A DNA stretch of 64,000 nt from Arsukibacterium indicum (lineage in GTDB: Bacteria; Pseudomonadota; Gammaproteobacteria; Enterobacterales; Alteromonadaceae), in contig NZ_JAHRID010000005.1 in the NCBI RefSeq assembly GCF_019100565.1, positions 1 to 64,000 of the forward strand. The letters are read 5' to 3'. The notes under the pieces are model-generated. The model searched no databases, had not been told where the DNA came from, and was given only the letters and a program-made list of their open reading frames with translations. Each line of letters starts with the position of its first letter. The first letter of the stretch is position 1. The translations under genes were made by a program, and so were the position numbers. This document shows positions 25,505 to 35,105 of the stretch, one piece after another.

Positions 25505-26359
25505 ATGAAAGAACTTAATTCATTAATCAGTAGCGGTCAGCTAAAGGGCGCATTAGAGCACGCATTAACGGTGCTCAGAGATGACCCGCTGAATGCCCAG
25601 ATGCGCGCAGTATATGTTGAGTTGCTGTGTATTGCCGGTGAGCTGGATAAAGCCGATGCCCAGCTGGATATGATAGTACGTCAGCACCCGGATTTTTTAC
25701 TGGGCGCAGTCAATGTCAGGCAGTTAATCAGGGCTGAAACTGCCAGGCGGGATTTTTACCAGGGCGGCATGACCGCTACCTTATTTGGTGAACCTGCACC
25801 CATGTTCAGCGCTTTGCTGCGGCTGCGTTTAGCGCTGCACGAACAGGATACCAGCGCTGCAGCGCTGGCGGCGGCAGAAATGGAGCAGTTGCGGCCCCGG
25901 GTGGCGATGGAGCAGGCTGGACAATTGCATACCGATATTCGCGATCTGGATGACAGTCTGGGTGGTTATCTGGAGTTGTTTGGTACTGATGGTAAATATT
26001 ACCTGGCCGGTTTTGAGCAGATAGCCAGTTTAAAGTTGCATCCGCCGAAAAGCCTGCTGGATATTATCTGGCGGCGGGTTGATATCAGTATTATTGATGG
26101 CCCTCAGGGTGAAGCATTTTTGCCGCTGATTTATGTTGCTGCGACAGCGGAAAACGCTGTTAGCAGCAGTGATCCGTCGCTTAAGCTTGGCAGGGAAACC
26201 GACTGGCATGAGCACGATGCCAGATTGGTTACCGGCAGTGGCCAGAAGATGATTTTACTGGGTGAGCAAGCCGTGGCGCTAAGTGATCTGGTTGAGCTGG
26301 ATGCGCGCAGTGACCAAAATGAATACGCCGTATCTGCTACGGCAGCATTGGCTGAATAA
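25505..26359 (+). CDS. tagJ: T6SS accessory protein TagJ (ImpE family)
   Basis: A 284-residue ImpE/TagJ protein. The N-terminal helical repeat region is GALEHALTVLRDDPLNAQMRAVYVELLC, resembling a TPR. It leads to the conserved C-terminal domain with LLDIIWRRVDISIIDGPQGEAFLPLIY and a GRETDWHE block. In P. aeruginosa H1-T6SS, TagJ binds the N terminus of TssB and modulates ClpV recruitment to the contracted sheath. Its place ten bases after the second tssC-like gene fits a sheath role. It is cytoplasmic. Confidence 0.87.
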   Translation: MKELNSLISSGQLKGALEHALTVLRDDPLNAQMRAVYVELLCIAGELDKADAQLDMIVRQHPDFLLGAVNVRQLIRAETARRDFYQGGMTATLFGEPAPMFSALLRLRLALHEQDTSAAALAAAEMEQLRPRVAMEQAGQLHTDIRDLDDSLGGYLELFGTDGKYYLAGFEQIASLKLHPPKSLLDIIWRRVDISIIDGPQGEAFLPLIYVAATAENAVSSSDPSLKLGRETDWHEHDARLVTGSGQKMILLGEQAVALSDLVELDARSDQNEYAVSATAALAE

Positions 26360-26364
26360 TCTGG

Positions 26365-26853
26365 ATGAAAGTGCATCAGAAACAGGCGCTGCAAATGTCG
26401 CTGCTTGATCGGTTGATAGATGAAGCACCTGGCCTGAAGGATTCGGGCCGGCAACGTCGTGGCTTTGATTTAAAAGCGTTACGCCAGAGTGTCCGGCGTG
26501 ATCTGGAAAACCTGCTCAACACCCGGGTGCAATGGCATGTCTGGCCCGAGAGCTACAGTGAGCTTTCGCAAAGTTTGCTTAACTATGGCCTGCCGGATTT
26601 TTCAGTAATGGTTGTCGATTCAACTGAAGGTCGTCAGCAACTGTGTCGGGCGGTGGAGCAGTGTATCCGCCGTTTTGAACCCCGCTTTGTTGAGGTTGAA
26701 GTGTCTCTGCCAGACGAGCAGCAAAGTATTGAACGGGTGCTGCGGTTACGCATTCAGGCGCTGTTGTACGCAGATCCGGAGCCGGAACACATTATGTTTG
26801 ATTCCGAAGTAGAGCCGGTTCACTTAGGGCTGACCATCAGGGATTATCAGTAA
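26365..26853 (+). CDS. tssE: T6SS baseplate protein TssE (gp25-like)
   Basis: A 162-residue protein of the GPW/gp25 lysozyme-like family, the baseplate wedge component that starts sheath assembly. Blocks include SLLDRLIDEAP, LKALRQSVRRDLENLLNTR and SLLNYGLPDFSVM (the conserved LNYG motif). It starts six bases after tagJ without a clear ribosome-binding site, so coupling to tagJ translation is likely. Its stop overlaps the tssF start (TAATG). Confidence 0.92.
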   Translation: MKVHQKQALQMSLLDRLIDEAPGLKDSGRQRRGFDLKALRQSVRRDLENLLNTRVQWHVWPESYSELSQSLLNYGLPDFSVMVVDSTEGRQQLCRAVEQCIRRFEPRFVEVEVSLPDEQQSIERVLRLRIQALLYADPEPEHIMFDSEVEPVHLGLTIRDYQ

Positions 26854-28685
26854 TGAATGATGAGTTGTTGAAGTATTACAATCGTGAGCTGACTTTTATT
26901 CGCAGGATGGGGGCCGAGTACGCTGAAAAGTACCCGAAAATTGCCGGCCGCTTGCGGATAAGTGAAGAAACCGTGGAAGATCCGCATGTATCACGGTTGA
27001 TCGAAGCTTTCGCCCTGCTAAGCGCCCAGATCAGGCAAAAGTTAGACGATAGTTTTCCGGAATTAACCGATGCCTTGCTTGGCCAGATGTATCCCGATTA
27101 TCAGGCGCCAATCCCGTCAATATCTGTGCTGAAGATGGTTAGTCAGAATTTATCGACGTCCGGCATCACCATTAAACGCGGTACAGAATTTGAAACTAGG
27201 GCAGAAGGCTTAAAGCCCTGTACCTTTCAAAGTTGTTATAACACCGATATCTGGCCGGTTGAAGTTGTCCAGGCCGAATTTAAAAATGCGCCCTTTCACG
27301 CGCCGAAACCGCCCGCCAGTCAGACGGCTAAAGCGTTGTTAAAACTGAGCTTAGCCTGTGAATTTGATAACACGTCCTTCAGTGAGCTGGCCGTTGCTAA
27401 GTTGCGGTTTTATCTGAATGGGCAACGCCACCATGTGTACAAGCTGTTTGAGCTTATTGTCCGGCAGGTGATCAGTATCGGGGTGGCGCCGGCCGGGCAG
27501 CCTGAGCAGATGCGCTTTTTGCAGCCCCGGCACATTCAGGCTGTTGGCTTTGCAGATGACGAGCAGGTGGTGCCTTACAGCCAGCGCAGCTTCAGTGGTT
27601 ACCGGCTGTTAGTCGAGCAATTTTTATGTCCGGAAAAGTTTCTGTTTTTCGCGCTGACGGATCTTAACCCGGACTGGCCTGGTGTTGCCGATAAAGTCGA
27701 TTTGTATTTTTATCTGGCAGAAAGCGCTGATGAGCTGGAACGGCATGTTACCGCCGACAGCGTACTACTGGGTTGTACACCGGTTATTAATTTATTTAAA
27801 CAGAAGCTTGAGCCGGTTAAGTTAGAGTCGGCCCAGTATGAATACCGGCTGGCGCCGCGTTACCTTGATGCCGATGTCTGTGAAGTGGTGCAGGTGCAGC
27901 AGGTTCAGGCATTTGATCCACAGGGTAATGAATTAACGCTTAATCCTTATTACAGCCAGGGGCACCCGGATTATTTGCAGCAGCAACAGTTGTTCTGGCA
28001 CACCCGGCGGGAATTTGTCGATTGGGCTGGCGGATATGCAGAAGCTGGTACCGAAGTGTATTTATCTATTGTTGACCGTCAGTTTAAAGGGGTAAGCAGC
28101 GATGATGAGCAGCAAAACTGGGTAATTCAGGTTAATGCCCTGTGCAGCAACCGCAACCAGCCGGCATATTTGCCTTTTGGTGGTGGAGAGCCGGAATTTG
28201 CGATCAGTAAACATGCTGATGTAATTAAGTCAGTTCGCTGTCTGGTCGCACCAACAATGAGTGTTCGTCCGGCATTGGCCGAAAGCAGCCGCTGGCAGCT
28301 GGTTAATCATCTTACCCTGAATCATTTCAGTGGCGATGAAGCACTTAGCGTGTTGCAGGAAACGCTGAGACTATATGATTTTCGTTGTACGCCGGAGTCT
28401 AAAGCACTGATAGATGGCATTGTTGGCCTGAGCCTGAGCAGCGGCTCGGCCAGAGTTAATCAGCAGGGCCGGATTGCGGTATGCAGCGGCACTGAAATTT
28501 TGCTTGAGTTTAGTCAGTCGGCTTATGCGGGTAGCAACGTTTACTTTTTTGCCAATATTCTGGATGCTTTTTTTGCCCAGTACGCCAGTATCAACAGCTA
28601 CACAAGGCTAACCGTTAAGCTGAAAGAGCACGAGCAGATTTATCATCGCTGGCCCGCCAGAGTAGGCAGCAGGGTGTTGTTGTGA
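26853..28685 (+). CDS. tssF: T6SS baseplate protein TssF
   Basis: A 610-residue VasA/ImpG protein. It opens with the diagnostic LLKYYNRELTFIRRMGAEYAEKYPKIAGRL and ESVEDPHVSRLIEAFA-type block (TVEDPHVSRLIEAFALLSAQ). Later blocks are LSLACEFDNTSF and FFANILDAFFAQYASINSYTRL. TssF forms, with two TssG-bound copies, the core of the baseplate wedge. It starts at an ATG overlapping the tssE stop by one base, and ends ten bases before tssG. Confidence 0.95.
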   Translation: MNDELLKYYNRELTFIRRMGAEYAEKYPKIAGRLRISEETVEDPHVSRLIEAFALLSAQIRQKLDDSFPELTDALLGQMYPDYQAPIPSISVLKMVSQNLSTSGITIKRGTEFETRAEGLKPCTFQSCYNTDIWPVEVVQAEFKNAPFHAPKPPASQTAKALLKLSLACEFDNTSFSELAVAKLRFYLNGQRHHVYKLFELIVRQVISIGVAPAGQPEQMRFLQPRHIQAVGFADDEQVVPYSQRSFSGYRLLVEQFLCPEKFLFFALTDLNPDWPGVADKVDLYFYLAESADELERHVTADSVLLGCTPVINLFKQKLEPVKLESAQYEYRLAPRYLDADVCEVVQVQQVQAFDPQGNELTLNPYYSQGHPDYLQQQQLFWHTRREFVDWAGGYAEAGTEVYLSIVDRQFKGVSSDDEQQNWVIQVNALCSNRNQPAYLPFGGGEPEFAISKHADVIKSVRCLVAPTMSVRPALAESSRWQLVNHLTLNHFSGDEALSVLQETLRLYDFRCTPESKALIDGIVGLSLSSGSARVNQQGRIAVCSGTEILLEFSQSAYAGSNVYFFANILDAFFAQYASINSYTRLTVKLKEHEQIYHRWPARVGSRVLL

Positions 28686-28695
28686 GGTTACCTGC

Positions 28696-29691
28696 ATGAG
28701 CTTAGCAACATTAGTGGCCAGCCCGGCAGATTTCGACTTCTACCAGGCGGTATACCAGATAGAGCGCCAGCTGAGTACCGAGCAAAAACAATGGCATGGT
28801 GTCGGCCGTGATGCATTTCCAGCGGCAGAGTTAGTCCGGTTTAAAGCAGAGCAGCATCTGGGGTTTGCCGGCCAGCCAATTAACAAGGCCAATGCCCGCA
28901 GCAACAGTAATGACAAGCTGGCACTGGAGCTTTATGTCAGTTTTCTGGGGTTAACCGGGCCAAGTGGCGTGCTGCCCCAGCATTATACTGAAATGGTGCT
29001 GCAACGTCTGAAGCAGCGCGACGGCGCCATGCGTGATTTCTACGATATGTTTAATCACCGGCTGATCTCATTGTATTACCGGGCATGGGAAAAATACCGT
29101 TTTGCCTGTCAGTATGAAAATGCAGATGGCCTGAATGACCCGTTTAGTAAGCTGCTGCAACAATTAACAGGCTGTCGGGATAACCTTGGTTTGTATTACG
29201 CCGGTGCGTTTAGTCAGCGTAATCGCCCGGCCCAGTTTCTGCAGCAAATGTTAACAGAGTTAGTGGGTGCTACCGCCCGGGTATTATCACTGACCGGACG
29301 CTGGTTAGCTCTGGATGTTACTGAACAAAGCCGGCTTTCTTCCCGCACAATGCCGGAGGGGCAGAGTGGTGCACTTGGCCATACCAGTATGCTTGGGCAA
29401 CGGGTGTGGGATGTCAGTTCTGCGGTAGTGATTGAGGTTGATGCCCCGCCTGAAAAGCTACCCGACTTATTACCAGGCGCCAGCCGTTATCGGTTAATTC
29501 AGCAAATGGTTAGCCGTTATCTTGACCCTCATCTGCAGGTACGGCTGGTTATCAAAGGAAAGCACCAGGATTTTGCCTGCACCCGTTTGGGTAGCCGGCA
29601 AACTGCTCTTGGCCGCGGTAGCCGCTTAACTATTCGCGCTGCAATATCGCAGCATCCTGCTCAGGTTGGTTTTAGCCTGAGCCGGCTTTAA
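28696..29691 (+). CDS. tssG: T6SS baseplate protein TssG
   Basis: A 331-residue VasB/ImpH protein, the wedge partner of TssF. Family blocks are FYQAVYQIERQL, VRFKAEQHLGFAG, VSFLGLTGPSGVLPQHYTEMVLQR and FYDMFNHRLISLYYRAWEKYR. The last of these is a strong signature. It has GAGG before the ATG, and tssH follows after 20 bases. Confidence 0.94.
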   Translation: MSLATLVASPADFDFYQAVYQIERQLSTEQKQWHGVGRDAFPAAELVRFKAEQHLGFAGQPINKANARSNSNDKLALELYVSFLGLTGPSGVLPQHYTEMVLQRLKQRDGAMRDFYDMFNHRLISLYYRAWEKYRFACQYENADGLNDPFSKLLQQLTGCRDNLGLYYAGAFSQRNRPAQFLQQMLTELVGATARVLSLTGRWLALDVTEQSRLSSRTMPEGQSGALGHTSMLGQRVWDVSSAVVIEVDAPPEKLPDLLPGASRYRLIQQMVSRYLDPHLQVRLVIKGKHQDFACTRLGSRQTALGRGSRLTIRAAISQHPAQVGFSLSRL

Positions 29692-29711
29692 ACATTGCAC
29701 AGGAAGCATGT

Positions 29712-32336
29712 ATGTCGACAAGTTCTCTGAAAAGTCTGGTTGAAAAACTTAATAATGATTGTAAGCAGGCACTGGAAGCGGCGACAGCACGTTGCCAGTC
29801 ACGCAGCCACTATACCGTGGAAATTGAACACTGGCTGGACGCCTTGATACAGCAAGGCAATGCTGATTTTAATTTATTGTTTCGCAGCTTTGGCGTCGAT
29901 ACCGGCAAACTTCAACAGCAGCTGCAGCAAGCGCTGGAGCAGCTGAAAACCGGTAATAACTCATTACCCGGCATATCTGTGCAACTTATCAGCTGGTTAA
30001 AAGCAACCTGGCTTAATACCACTATTGAATTTTCTGATCGTCAGATCCGCAGTGCTTATTTGCTGTACACCTTACTACAGGATGAAAGTCTGGCAGGATT
30101 AGTGCTGCGCCGGATCCCAGAGCTGGATAACGTTAATCCGGCAGAGTTGCTGCGGGTCTGGCCGAGTCTGGCGGCACAATCAGCAGAGCAGGGCACTGCG
30201 CCTGCCATGCTAAACGCTGCACAGAGCGGCAAAACGCTGGCGCTCGATCAGTTTACTATTGATTTAACCGCGCAGGCGCGGGCCGGGAAAATTGATCCTA
30301 TTGTTGGCCGCGATTTTGAAATCCGCCAGATGATAGATATTTTAACCCGCCGGCGCCAGAATAACCCTATTTTAACCGGTGAAGCGGGGGTGGGTAAAAC
30401 CGCCGTGGTAGAAGGTCTGGCGCTTAGAATTGCCGCGGCAGACGTGCCTGAAAAGCTGAAGTCTGTAGCAATAAAGGTGCTTGATTTGGCCTTACTGCAG
30501 GCCGGCGCCGGCATGAAGGGCGAATTTGAAAACCGCCTTAAAAACGTGATTAACGAAGTGAAACAAAGCCCCACACCGATTATTCTGTTTATTGATGAAG
30601 CTCATACCATGATTGGCAGCGGTGGCCAGGCCGGGCAAAACGATGCTGCTAATTTACTGAAACCGGCGTTAGCCAGGGGGGAGCTAAGAACCATTGCTGC
30701 CACCACCTGGGCTGAGTATAAAAAGTTCTTTGAGAAAGATGCAGCTTTAACCCGACGTTTTCAGGTGGTTAAAGTTGAAGAACCCAGCCCGGCTAAAGCC
30801 GTGTTAATGATGCGCGGCTTACTTAAGGTAATGGAACAGCACCATGGTGTCAGTATTACTGATAAGGCGCTGCAGGCTGCAGCATACTTGTCAGATCGCT
30901 ATATAAATGGCCGTCAGTTGCCCGATAAAGCAGTGGGTTTGCTTGATACAGCCTGTGCCCGGGTGGCGATGAGCCAGGATGCGGTGCCCGGCACGGTAGA
31001 GGATCAGCAGCGAAGGGTAGACCAGCTGCATAGCGAAATCAGCGTGCTGCAACGAGAGCAAACTCTGGGCGTGCAACATACCAGTCAGCTGGAGGAATTA
31101 CAGCAGCAACTGGCAGCGGCACAAATTACACTGCAAGAGTTGCAGCAACAATGGCAAACCCAACGCGAGTGGGTAATGCGCGCTCGTGAGCTGGCTGCAG
31201 CCCTGCATAAGGCTGACGCTGACGCAGAGCCCGGTACTGCTGCGCAGCCCGAAAAGGAACAGCTGTTACAGCAATTAACTGAGATCCGGGCATCATTAGC
31301 GGAGCTTGCCAGCCCTATGGTGCACTGGCAGGTGACAGAGCAACTTATTGCTGAAGTGGTGGCAGACTGGACCGGCATTCCACTTGGCAAAATGCATATC
31401 GATGAAATTAATAATGTACTGGCGTTGGAGCAGCACCTGGCTGAAAGAGTTGTGGGCCAGCAACATGCATTGGCGCTTATTGCCCGAACAGTGCAAACCT
31501 CAAGGGCGCAACTGGCTGATGAAAAGAAACCAAACGGCATTTTCCTGCTAACCGGGCCAAGTGGCGTTGGTAAAACTGAAACCGCGTTGGCAATCGCTGA
31601 GCAGGTGTATGGTAGCGAAGAAAATCTGACCGTTATTAATATGTCAGAGTTTAAAGAAGAGCATAAAGTATCACTGCTGCTGGGCTCACCCCCGGGCTAT
31701 GTCGGTTATGGCGAAGGGGGCATTCTGACCGAGGCGGTGCGGCGCAAACCATACAGCGTTGTATTACTGGATGAAATGGAAAAAGCCCACCCCGGGGTGC
31801 AGGATATTTTTTATCAGGTTTTTGATAAGGGCACCATTAAAGATGGTGAAGGCCGTGATATCGACTTTAAAAACACCATTATAATTATGACGTCAAATGT
31901 GGGTACCGACACCACTATGCGGTTGTTTGAAGATCCTGATACTGCGCCGTCAGTTGAAGGCCTTGGCAAAGCACTAAAAGATGACTTACTGCAAATTTTT
32001 AAGCCAGCTTTTCTGGGACGTTTGAATGTCATTCCGTATTTGCCTCTGGCTGACGATATTCTGGCAAAGATTAGCCGCCTGCAACTGCAACGGATTGAAA
32101 AGCGTCTGCAACAACATTACGGCGCGGCTTTCAGTTATCAGCAGCCGGTGATTGATGCTATCGTCAGTCGTTGTCAGGACGCCGGCTCCGGTGCCCGTAC
32201 CATTCACAATATTCTGCAAAACAGTTTGTTACCAGAGTTGTCGGTGTTAATCCTGCAACGCAGTGCCCGGCAGCAACCCATCGGGCACGTTACTCTGCGT
32301 GTTACTGATGAACATTTCGACTTTGCTGTTGATTAA
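29712..32336 (+). CDS. tssH: T6SS sheath-recycling AAA+ ATPase TssH (ClpV)
   Basis: An 874-residue Clp/Hsp100 unfoldase that disassembles contracted TssB/TssC sheath. After an N-terminal helical domain (about 1-160, the sheath-binding part) come AAA module 1 with Walker A GEAGVGKTA near residue 224 and Walker B ILFIDEAH. A coiled middle domain (430-550) and AAA module 2 follow, with GPSGVGKTE and VVLLDEME. The ClpV-specific linker is long and Gln-rich. It is the last gene of the main operon; a 309-base gap with a new promoter follows. Confidence 0.95.
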   Translation: MSTSSLKSLVEKLNNDCKQALEAATARCQSRSHYTVEIEHWLDALIQQGNADFNLLFRSFGVDTGKLQQQLQQALEQLKTGNNSLPGISVQLISWLKATWLNTTIEFSDRQIRSAYLLYTLLQDESLAGLVLRRIPELDNVNPAELLRVWPSLAAQSAEQGTAPAMLNAAQSGKTLALDQFTIDLTAQARAGKIDPIVGRDFEIRQMIDILTRRRQNNPILTGEAGVGKTAVVEGLALRIAAADVPEKLKSVAIKVLDLALLQAGAGMKGEFENRLKNVINEVKQSPTPIILFIDEAHTMIGSGGQAGQNDAANLLKPALARGELRTIAATTWAEYKKFFEKDAALTRRFQVVKVEEPSPAKAVLMMRGLLKVMEQHHGVSITDKALQAAAYLSDRYINGRQLPDKAVGLLDTACARVAMSQDAVPGTVEDQQRRVDQLHSEISVLQREQTLGVQHTSQLEELQQQLAAAQITLQELQQQWQTQREWVMRARELAAALHKADADAEPGTAAQPEKEQLLQQLTEIRASLAELASPMVHWQVTEQLIAEVVADWTGIPLGKMHIDEINNVLALEQHLAERVVGQQHALALIARTVQTSRAQLADEKKPNGIFLLTGPSGVGKTETALAIAEQVYGSEENLTVINMSEFKEEHKVSLLLGSPPGYVGYGEGGILTEAVRRKPYSVVLLDEMEKAHPGVQDIFYQVFDKGTIKDGEGRDIDFKNTIIIMTSNVGTDTTMRLFEDPDTAPSVEGLGKALKDDLLQIFKPAFLGRLNVIPYLPLADDILAKISRLQLQRIEKRLQQHYGAAFSYQQPVIDAIVSRCQDAGSGARTIHNILQNSLLPELSVLILQRSARQQPIGHVTLRVTDEHFDFAVD

Positions 32337-32365
32337 ATATTACATTTATTAAACAAATATGATTT

Positions 32366-32388
32366 CAAGCTATCATGAATATAGCTTG
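32366..32388. repeat. Inverted repeat downstream of tssH
   Basis: An 8-bp perfect inverted repeat CAAGCTAT / ATAGCTTG with a seven-base loop, 30 bases after the tssH stop. There is no good T run on either side, so it is a weak terminator candidate or an operator. The rest of the gap to hcp (32337-32645) is A+T-rich at first, then a G-rich leader. Only the promoter listed next was recognised in it. Confidence 0.35.
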
Positions 32389-32431
32389 CAATCTTTAAGG
32401 TTAAAAATAGATATAAATAGTTAATTAAAAG

Positions 32432-32459
32432 TTGATCATACTTACTTTGAATGTATAAT
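32432..32459 (+). promoter_or_regulatory. Sigma-70-type promoter upstream of hcp
   Basis: TTGATC (32432-32437), 16 bases, TATAAT (32454-32459). The -10 box is perfect. This would leave an untranslated leader of about 180 bases before hcp, containing a T-rich and then a G-rich stretch. Confidence 0.5.
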
Positions 32460-32645
32460 TTGTTCAGTTTAAAAAAGTGCTTTACCGACAAATTCCGCTT
32501 TAATGTTTAAACATTGTTAATTATGTTTGCTGTACGCAGAGTGGTTGAAGGGAGTGTTTTTTTGGCGTTTGGCCGGGGTGTGGTTTGCCCGGGTTTATAC
32601 CTGTCCTGAGTGGACACTATTTTAAATATGCAAAAGGAGCATAGC

Positions 32646-33125
32646 ATGCAAGCAAATACCTACCTGCAGTATGGCGCGATCAAAGGCGAATCAACCGCTG
32701 ATGAATTCAAAGACATGATCACCGTACTATCGATGGATTGGGGTTCTCACCGTGAGTTAACTTCATACACCGGTACTGCGATGGACCGTGAAGCCAGCTC
32801 TACCCGGTTAAACGATATTGTTATTACTAAACTGCAAGACAAAGCATCACCGGATTTATTCAAAGAAGCCACTATCGGTAAAGGCCAGAAGGCAGTATTT
32901 CACATTACCAAGCAGGGCGACAAAATTGAAGAAATCATGAAAATTGAACTGACTGATGCCATGATCAGCAGCTATCAGATGTCAGTTTCTGGTGACCGTC
33001 CGGTTGAAACTATCGTAATCAGCTACACCGAGCTGATGATGACTGTTACACCTACTGACGATAAAAACAACGTTACTGCTCCATTGGTATACGGTTACAG
33101 CGGTGTTAAAGGCGCCAAGCTGTAA
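32646..33125 (+). CDS. hcp: T6SS tube protein Hcp
   Basis: A 159-residue Hcp, the hexameric ring protein that stacks into the inner tube. Family blocks are TYLQYGAIKGESTADEFKDM, ASSTRLNDIVITKLQDKASP, LFKEATIGKGQKAVFHIT and ETIVISYTELMMTVTP. I chose the ATG at 32646 because AAAAGGAG sits nine bases upstream and homology begins there; the in-frame upstream start at 32610 is not needed. It has its own promoter and is followed by a stable hairpin. This fits a transcript dominated by hcp, which is needed in large amounts. Confidence 0.95.
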   Translation: MQANTYLQYGAIKGESTADEFKDMITVLSMDWGSHRELTSYTGTAMDREASSTRLNDIVITKLQDKASPDLFKEATIGKGQKAVFHITKQGDKIEEIMKIELTDAMISSYQMSVSGDRPVETIVISYTELMMTVTPTDDKNNVTAPLVYGYSGVKGAKL

Positions 33126-33134
33126 GTTGCAGCT

Positions 33135-33164
33135 GCAGTTGGCGCCCTGTGCGGTGCCAGCTGC
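33135..33164 (+). terminator. Attenuating hairpin between hcp and vgrG
   Basis: A 12-bp stem (33135-33146 with 33153-33164, two of the pairs G-U in RNA) with a six-base loop, followed by a loosely T-rich stretch. It lies ten bases after the hcp stop. It probably reduces read-through into vgrG or stabilises the hcp message; there is no strict U run, so termination should be partial. Confidence 0.5.
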
Positions 33165-33226
33165 ATTACTTGTTATTTATGATAGCCCGGAATTTTTACC
33201 AATCCATTCTTGATTGAGGCATACGG

Positions 33227-35041
33227 ATGCAAAAAGCTACCCAGGATGAGAACAGCATCAGAATTGATACCCCTTTGGGTAAAGATGCACTTTATCTGAC
33301 CCGGTTTGTGTTAGATGAAGGGATCTCCCGGTTATTTTCGGTGGCGGCCACGGTGTATACCAATGGCCAGGAAATTGCAGCTAAAGATTTGATTGGTAAA
33401 GAGGTCTGTATAACGCTTGAAATGGGCAATGACAGCCAACGTTATGTGCATGGCGTTGTAGCCAGCTTAACATCATTGGGTTTAAGGGTTAATAAAGACG
33501 CCGGTGACAACAAGTTTCGCGACTATCACCTTACTATCGTTCCCGCCGCCTGGTATATGCAGCATAAGGTGAATAGTCGCATTTTTAAAGCACAGAATGT
33601 ACTGAAAATTGTCGAAACCCTGGCATCTGAACATGGTATTAAACTGGATGCCAGCGCCAAAATCAGCAGCAGTTATCCTGATTATGAATACAAAGTTCAG
33701 TACGAAGAAGCCGATTTCAGTTTTATCAGCAGGCTGCTGGAGCAGGAAGGCATTTTCTATTTTTTTGAACACAGTAAGGGCCAGCATAAACTGATCCTGG
33801 CTGATAAAGCATCAGCGTACGAACCCTGTATCGAGAAAAGCGTTAAATTTCACACCGGCACGTTGGCAGAAGCGCATATCAGTCAGTGGCAAAAGGCGCT
33901 GCGGATGGTACCGGGGAAATTTGTCGAGCGCGGTTACAATCTGGAAAAACCAAAAGCGCTGCCTACCGGTAGCTATGACAACGGCAGTCTTATCAGCAAA
34001 CATGCTGACTATGAAATATTTCATTACGGCGCAGAGGCCGATACCCATAAGCGCTCGAAGGCAATTGCTACCCTTAGGTTAGAAGCGCTGCAACGGGATA
34101 TGGCCATGCAGCAGGGCGCCAGTAGTTGTCGTAGTTTCACCGCCGGTCGCACTTTTACCATCAGCGAACATGAAGATAAGGCAGAAGAAGGTAAGCAGTA
34201 TGTGATTACCGACTTGCGGTTAGACGCAGCAGTGATTAACCAGGCTGGCGCAAGTCAAAGTGCAGAAAACCTTATTACCAACAGTTTTCGTTGCGTGCCA
34301 AAAGACGTGGCATACCGGCCGTTATTGCAAACCCCGAAACCCCTGGTAAAAGGGGTGCAAACGGCGACGGTAACCTGTAAAGGTGGCGAAGAGATATCAG
34401 TTGATAAGCTTGGCCGGGTTACGGTGAAGTTTCACTGGGATCGCAGTGATATTACTGATAATGAAAGCTCTTGCCCTATCAGGGTTAGCCAGAATTGGGC
34501 GGGAAAAAAATGGGGTATGTTCTTTTATCCGCGCCGGGATCAGGAAGTATTGGTTGAGTTTTTAAATGGCGATCCGGACCAACCAGTGATTATCGGTGCC
34601 GTTTATAACTCCGATCATATGCCGCCATATGACCTGCCCGTTGCGAAAACCCAGAGTGGCGTTAAAAGCCGCTCCAGTGAAGGGGGCGGTGCAGGCAATT
34701 TTAATGAAATTCGTTTTGAAGATAAAAAAGGCGATGAGTTGCTTTATCTGCATGCAGAAAAGAATTTCAAACTGCAGGTGGAAAATGATCAGCAGATTAA
34801 TGTTGATAATGACAGCACCCGGCTAATTAAAGGGAATGATAAGGACACCGTTAATAAAGACCGTACCAGCACCATTGACGGCGCTGAAACCCATAAGGTG
34901 GGTAAGTCGCTGACAATTGAAGCAGGCGATGCAATTACCATAAAAACCGGTGCCGCCTCGATTGCGATGAAAAGCGACGGCTCTATTGCCATTAAAGGCG
35001 TAAAAATTACCATTAATGGCGCCAAGGTCAGTATTAATTAA
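33227..35041 (+). CDS. vgrG: T6SS spike protein VgrG
   Basis: A 604-residue VgrG with a gp27-like N-terminal half (FVLDEGISRLFSVAATVY, LLEQEGIFYFFEHSKGQHKLILAD) and a gp5 OB domain (GRVTVKFHWDRSD, WGMFFYPRRDQEVLVEFLNGDPDQPVIIGAVYNSD split over two blocks). A C-terminal beta-prism built of short repeats follows (LTIEAGDAITIKTGAASIAM, ending KITINGAKVSIN). There is no extra effector domain after the prism, so this is a structural spike that carries cargo through the PAAR protein and partners encoded downstream. Confidence 0.95.
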   Translation: MQKATQDENSIRIDTPLGKDALYLTRFVLDEGISRLFSVAATVYTNGQEIAAKDLIGKEVCITLEMGNDSQRYVHGVVASLTSLGLRVNKDAGDNKFRDYHLTIVPAAWYMQHKVNSRIFKAQNVLKIVETLASEHGIKLDASAKISSSYPDYEYKVQYEEADFSFISRLLEQEGIFYFFEHSKGQHKLILADKASAYEPCIEKSVKFHTGTLAEAHISQWQKALRMVPGKFVERGYNLEKPKALPTGSYDNGSLISKHADYEIFHYGAEADTHKRSKAIATLRLEALQRDMAMQQGASSCRSFTAGRTFTISEHEDKAEEGKQYVITDLRLDAAVINQAGASQSAENLITNSFRCVPKDVAYRPLLQTPKPLVKGVQTATVTCKGGEEISVDKLGRVTVKFHWDRSDITDNESSCPIRVSQNWAGKKWGMFFYPRRDQEVLVEFLNGDPDQPVIIGAVYNSDHMPPYDLPVAKTQSGVKSRSSEGGGAGNFNEIRFEDKKGDELLYLHAEKNFKLQVENDQQINVDNDSTRLIKGNDKDTVNKDRTSTIDGAETHKVGKSLTIEAGDAITIKTGAASIAMKSDGSIAIKGVKITINGAKVSIN

Positions 35042-35105
35042 CTATCAGCCCTGGCCGGTATTACGATAGCGCCATAAGTTAACGTTAATGTTATGCAGGT
35101 AAAAT

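Noticed and set aside
30891-31540. Antisense ORFs within tssH
   Set aside because: The Cys/Ser-rich frames arise from Gln/Leu-rich coding of the ClpV middle domain; tssH itself is complete.
32545-32605. Sigma-54-type promoter before hcp (GG...TTTGC patches)
   Set aside because: GG and GC elements can be picked out, but the spacing is wrong or the -24 element is poor. A good sigma-70 promoter lies upstream, and no sigma-54 activator gene is in the cluster.
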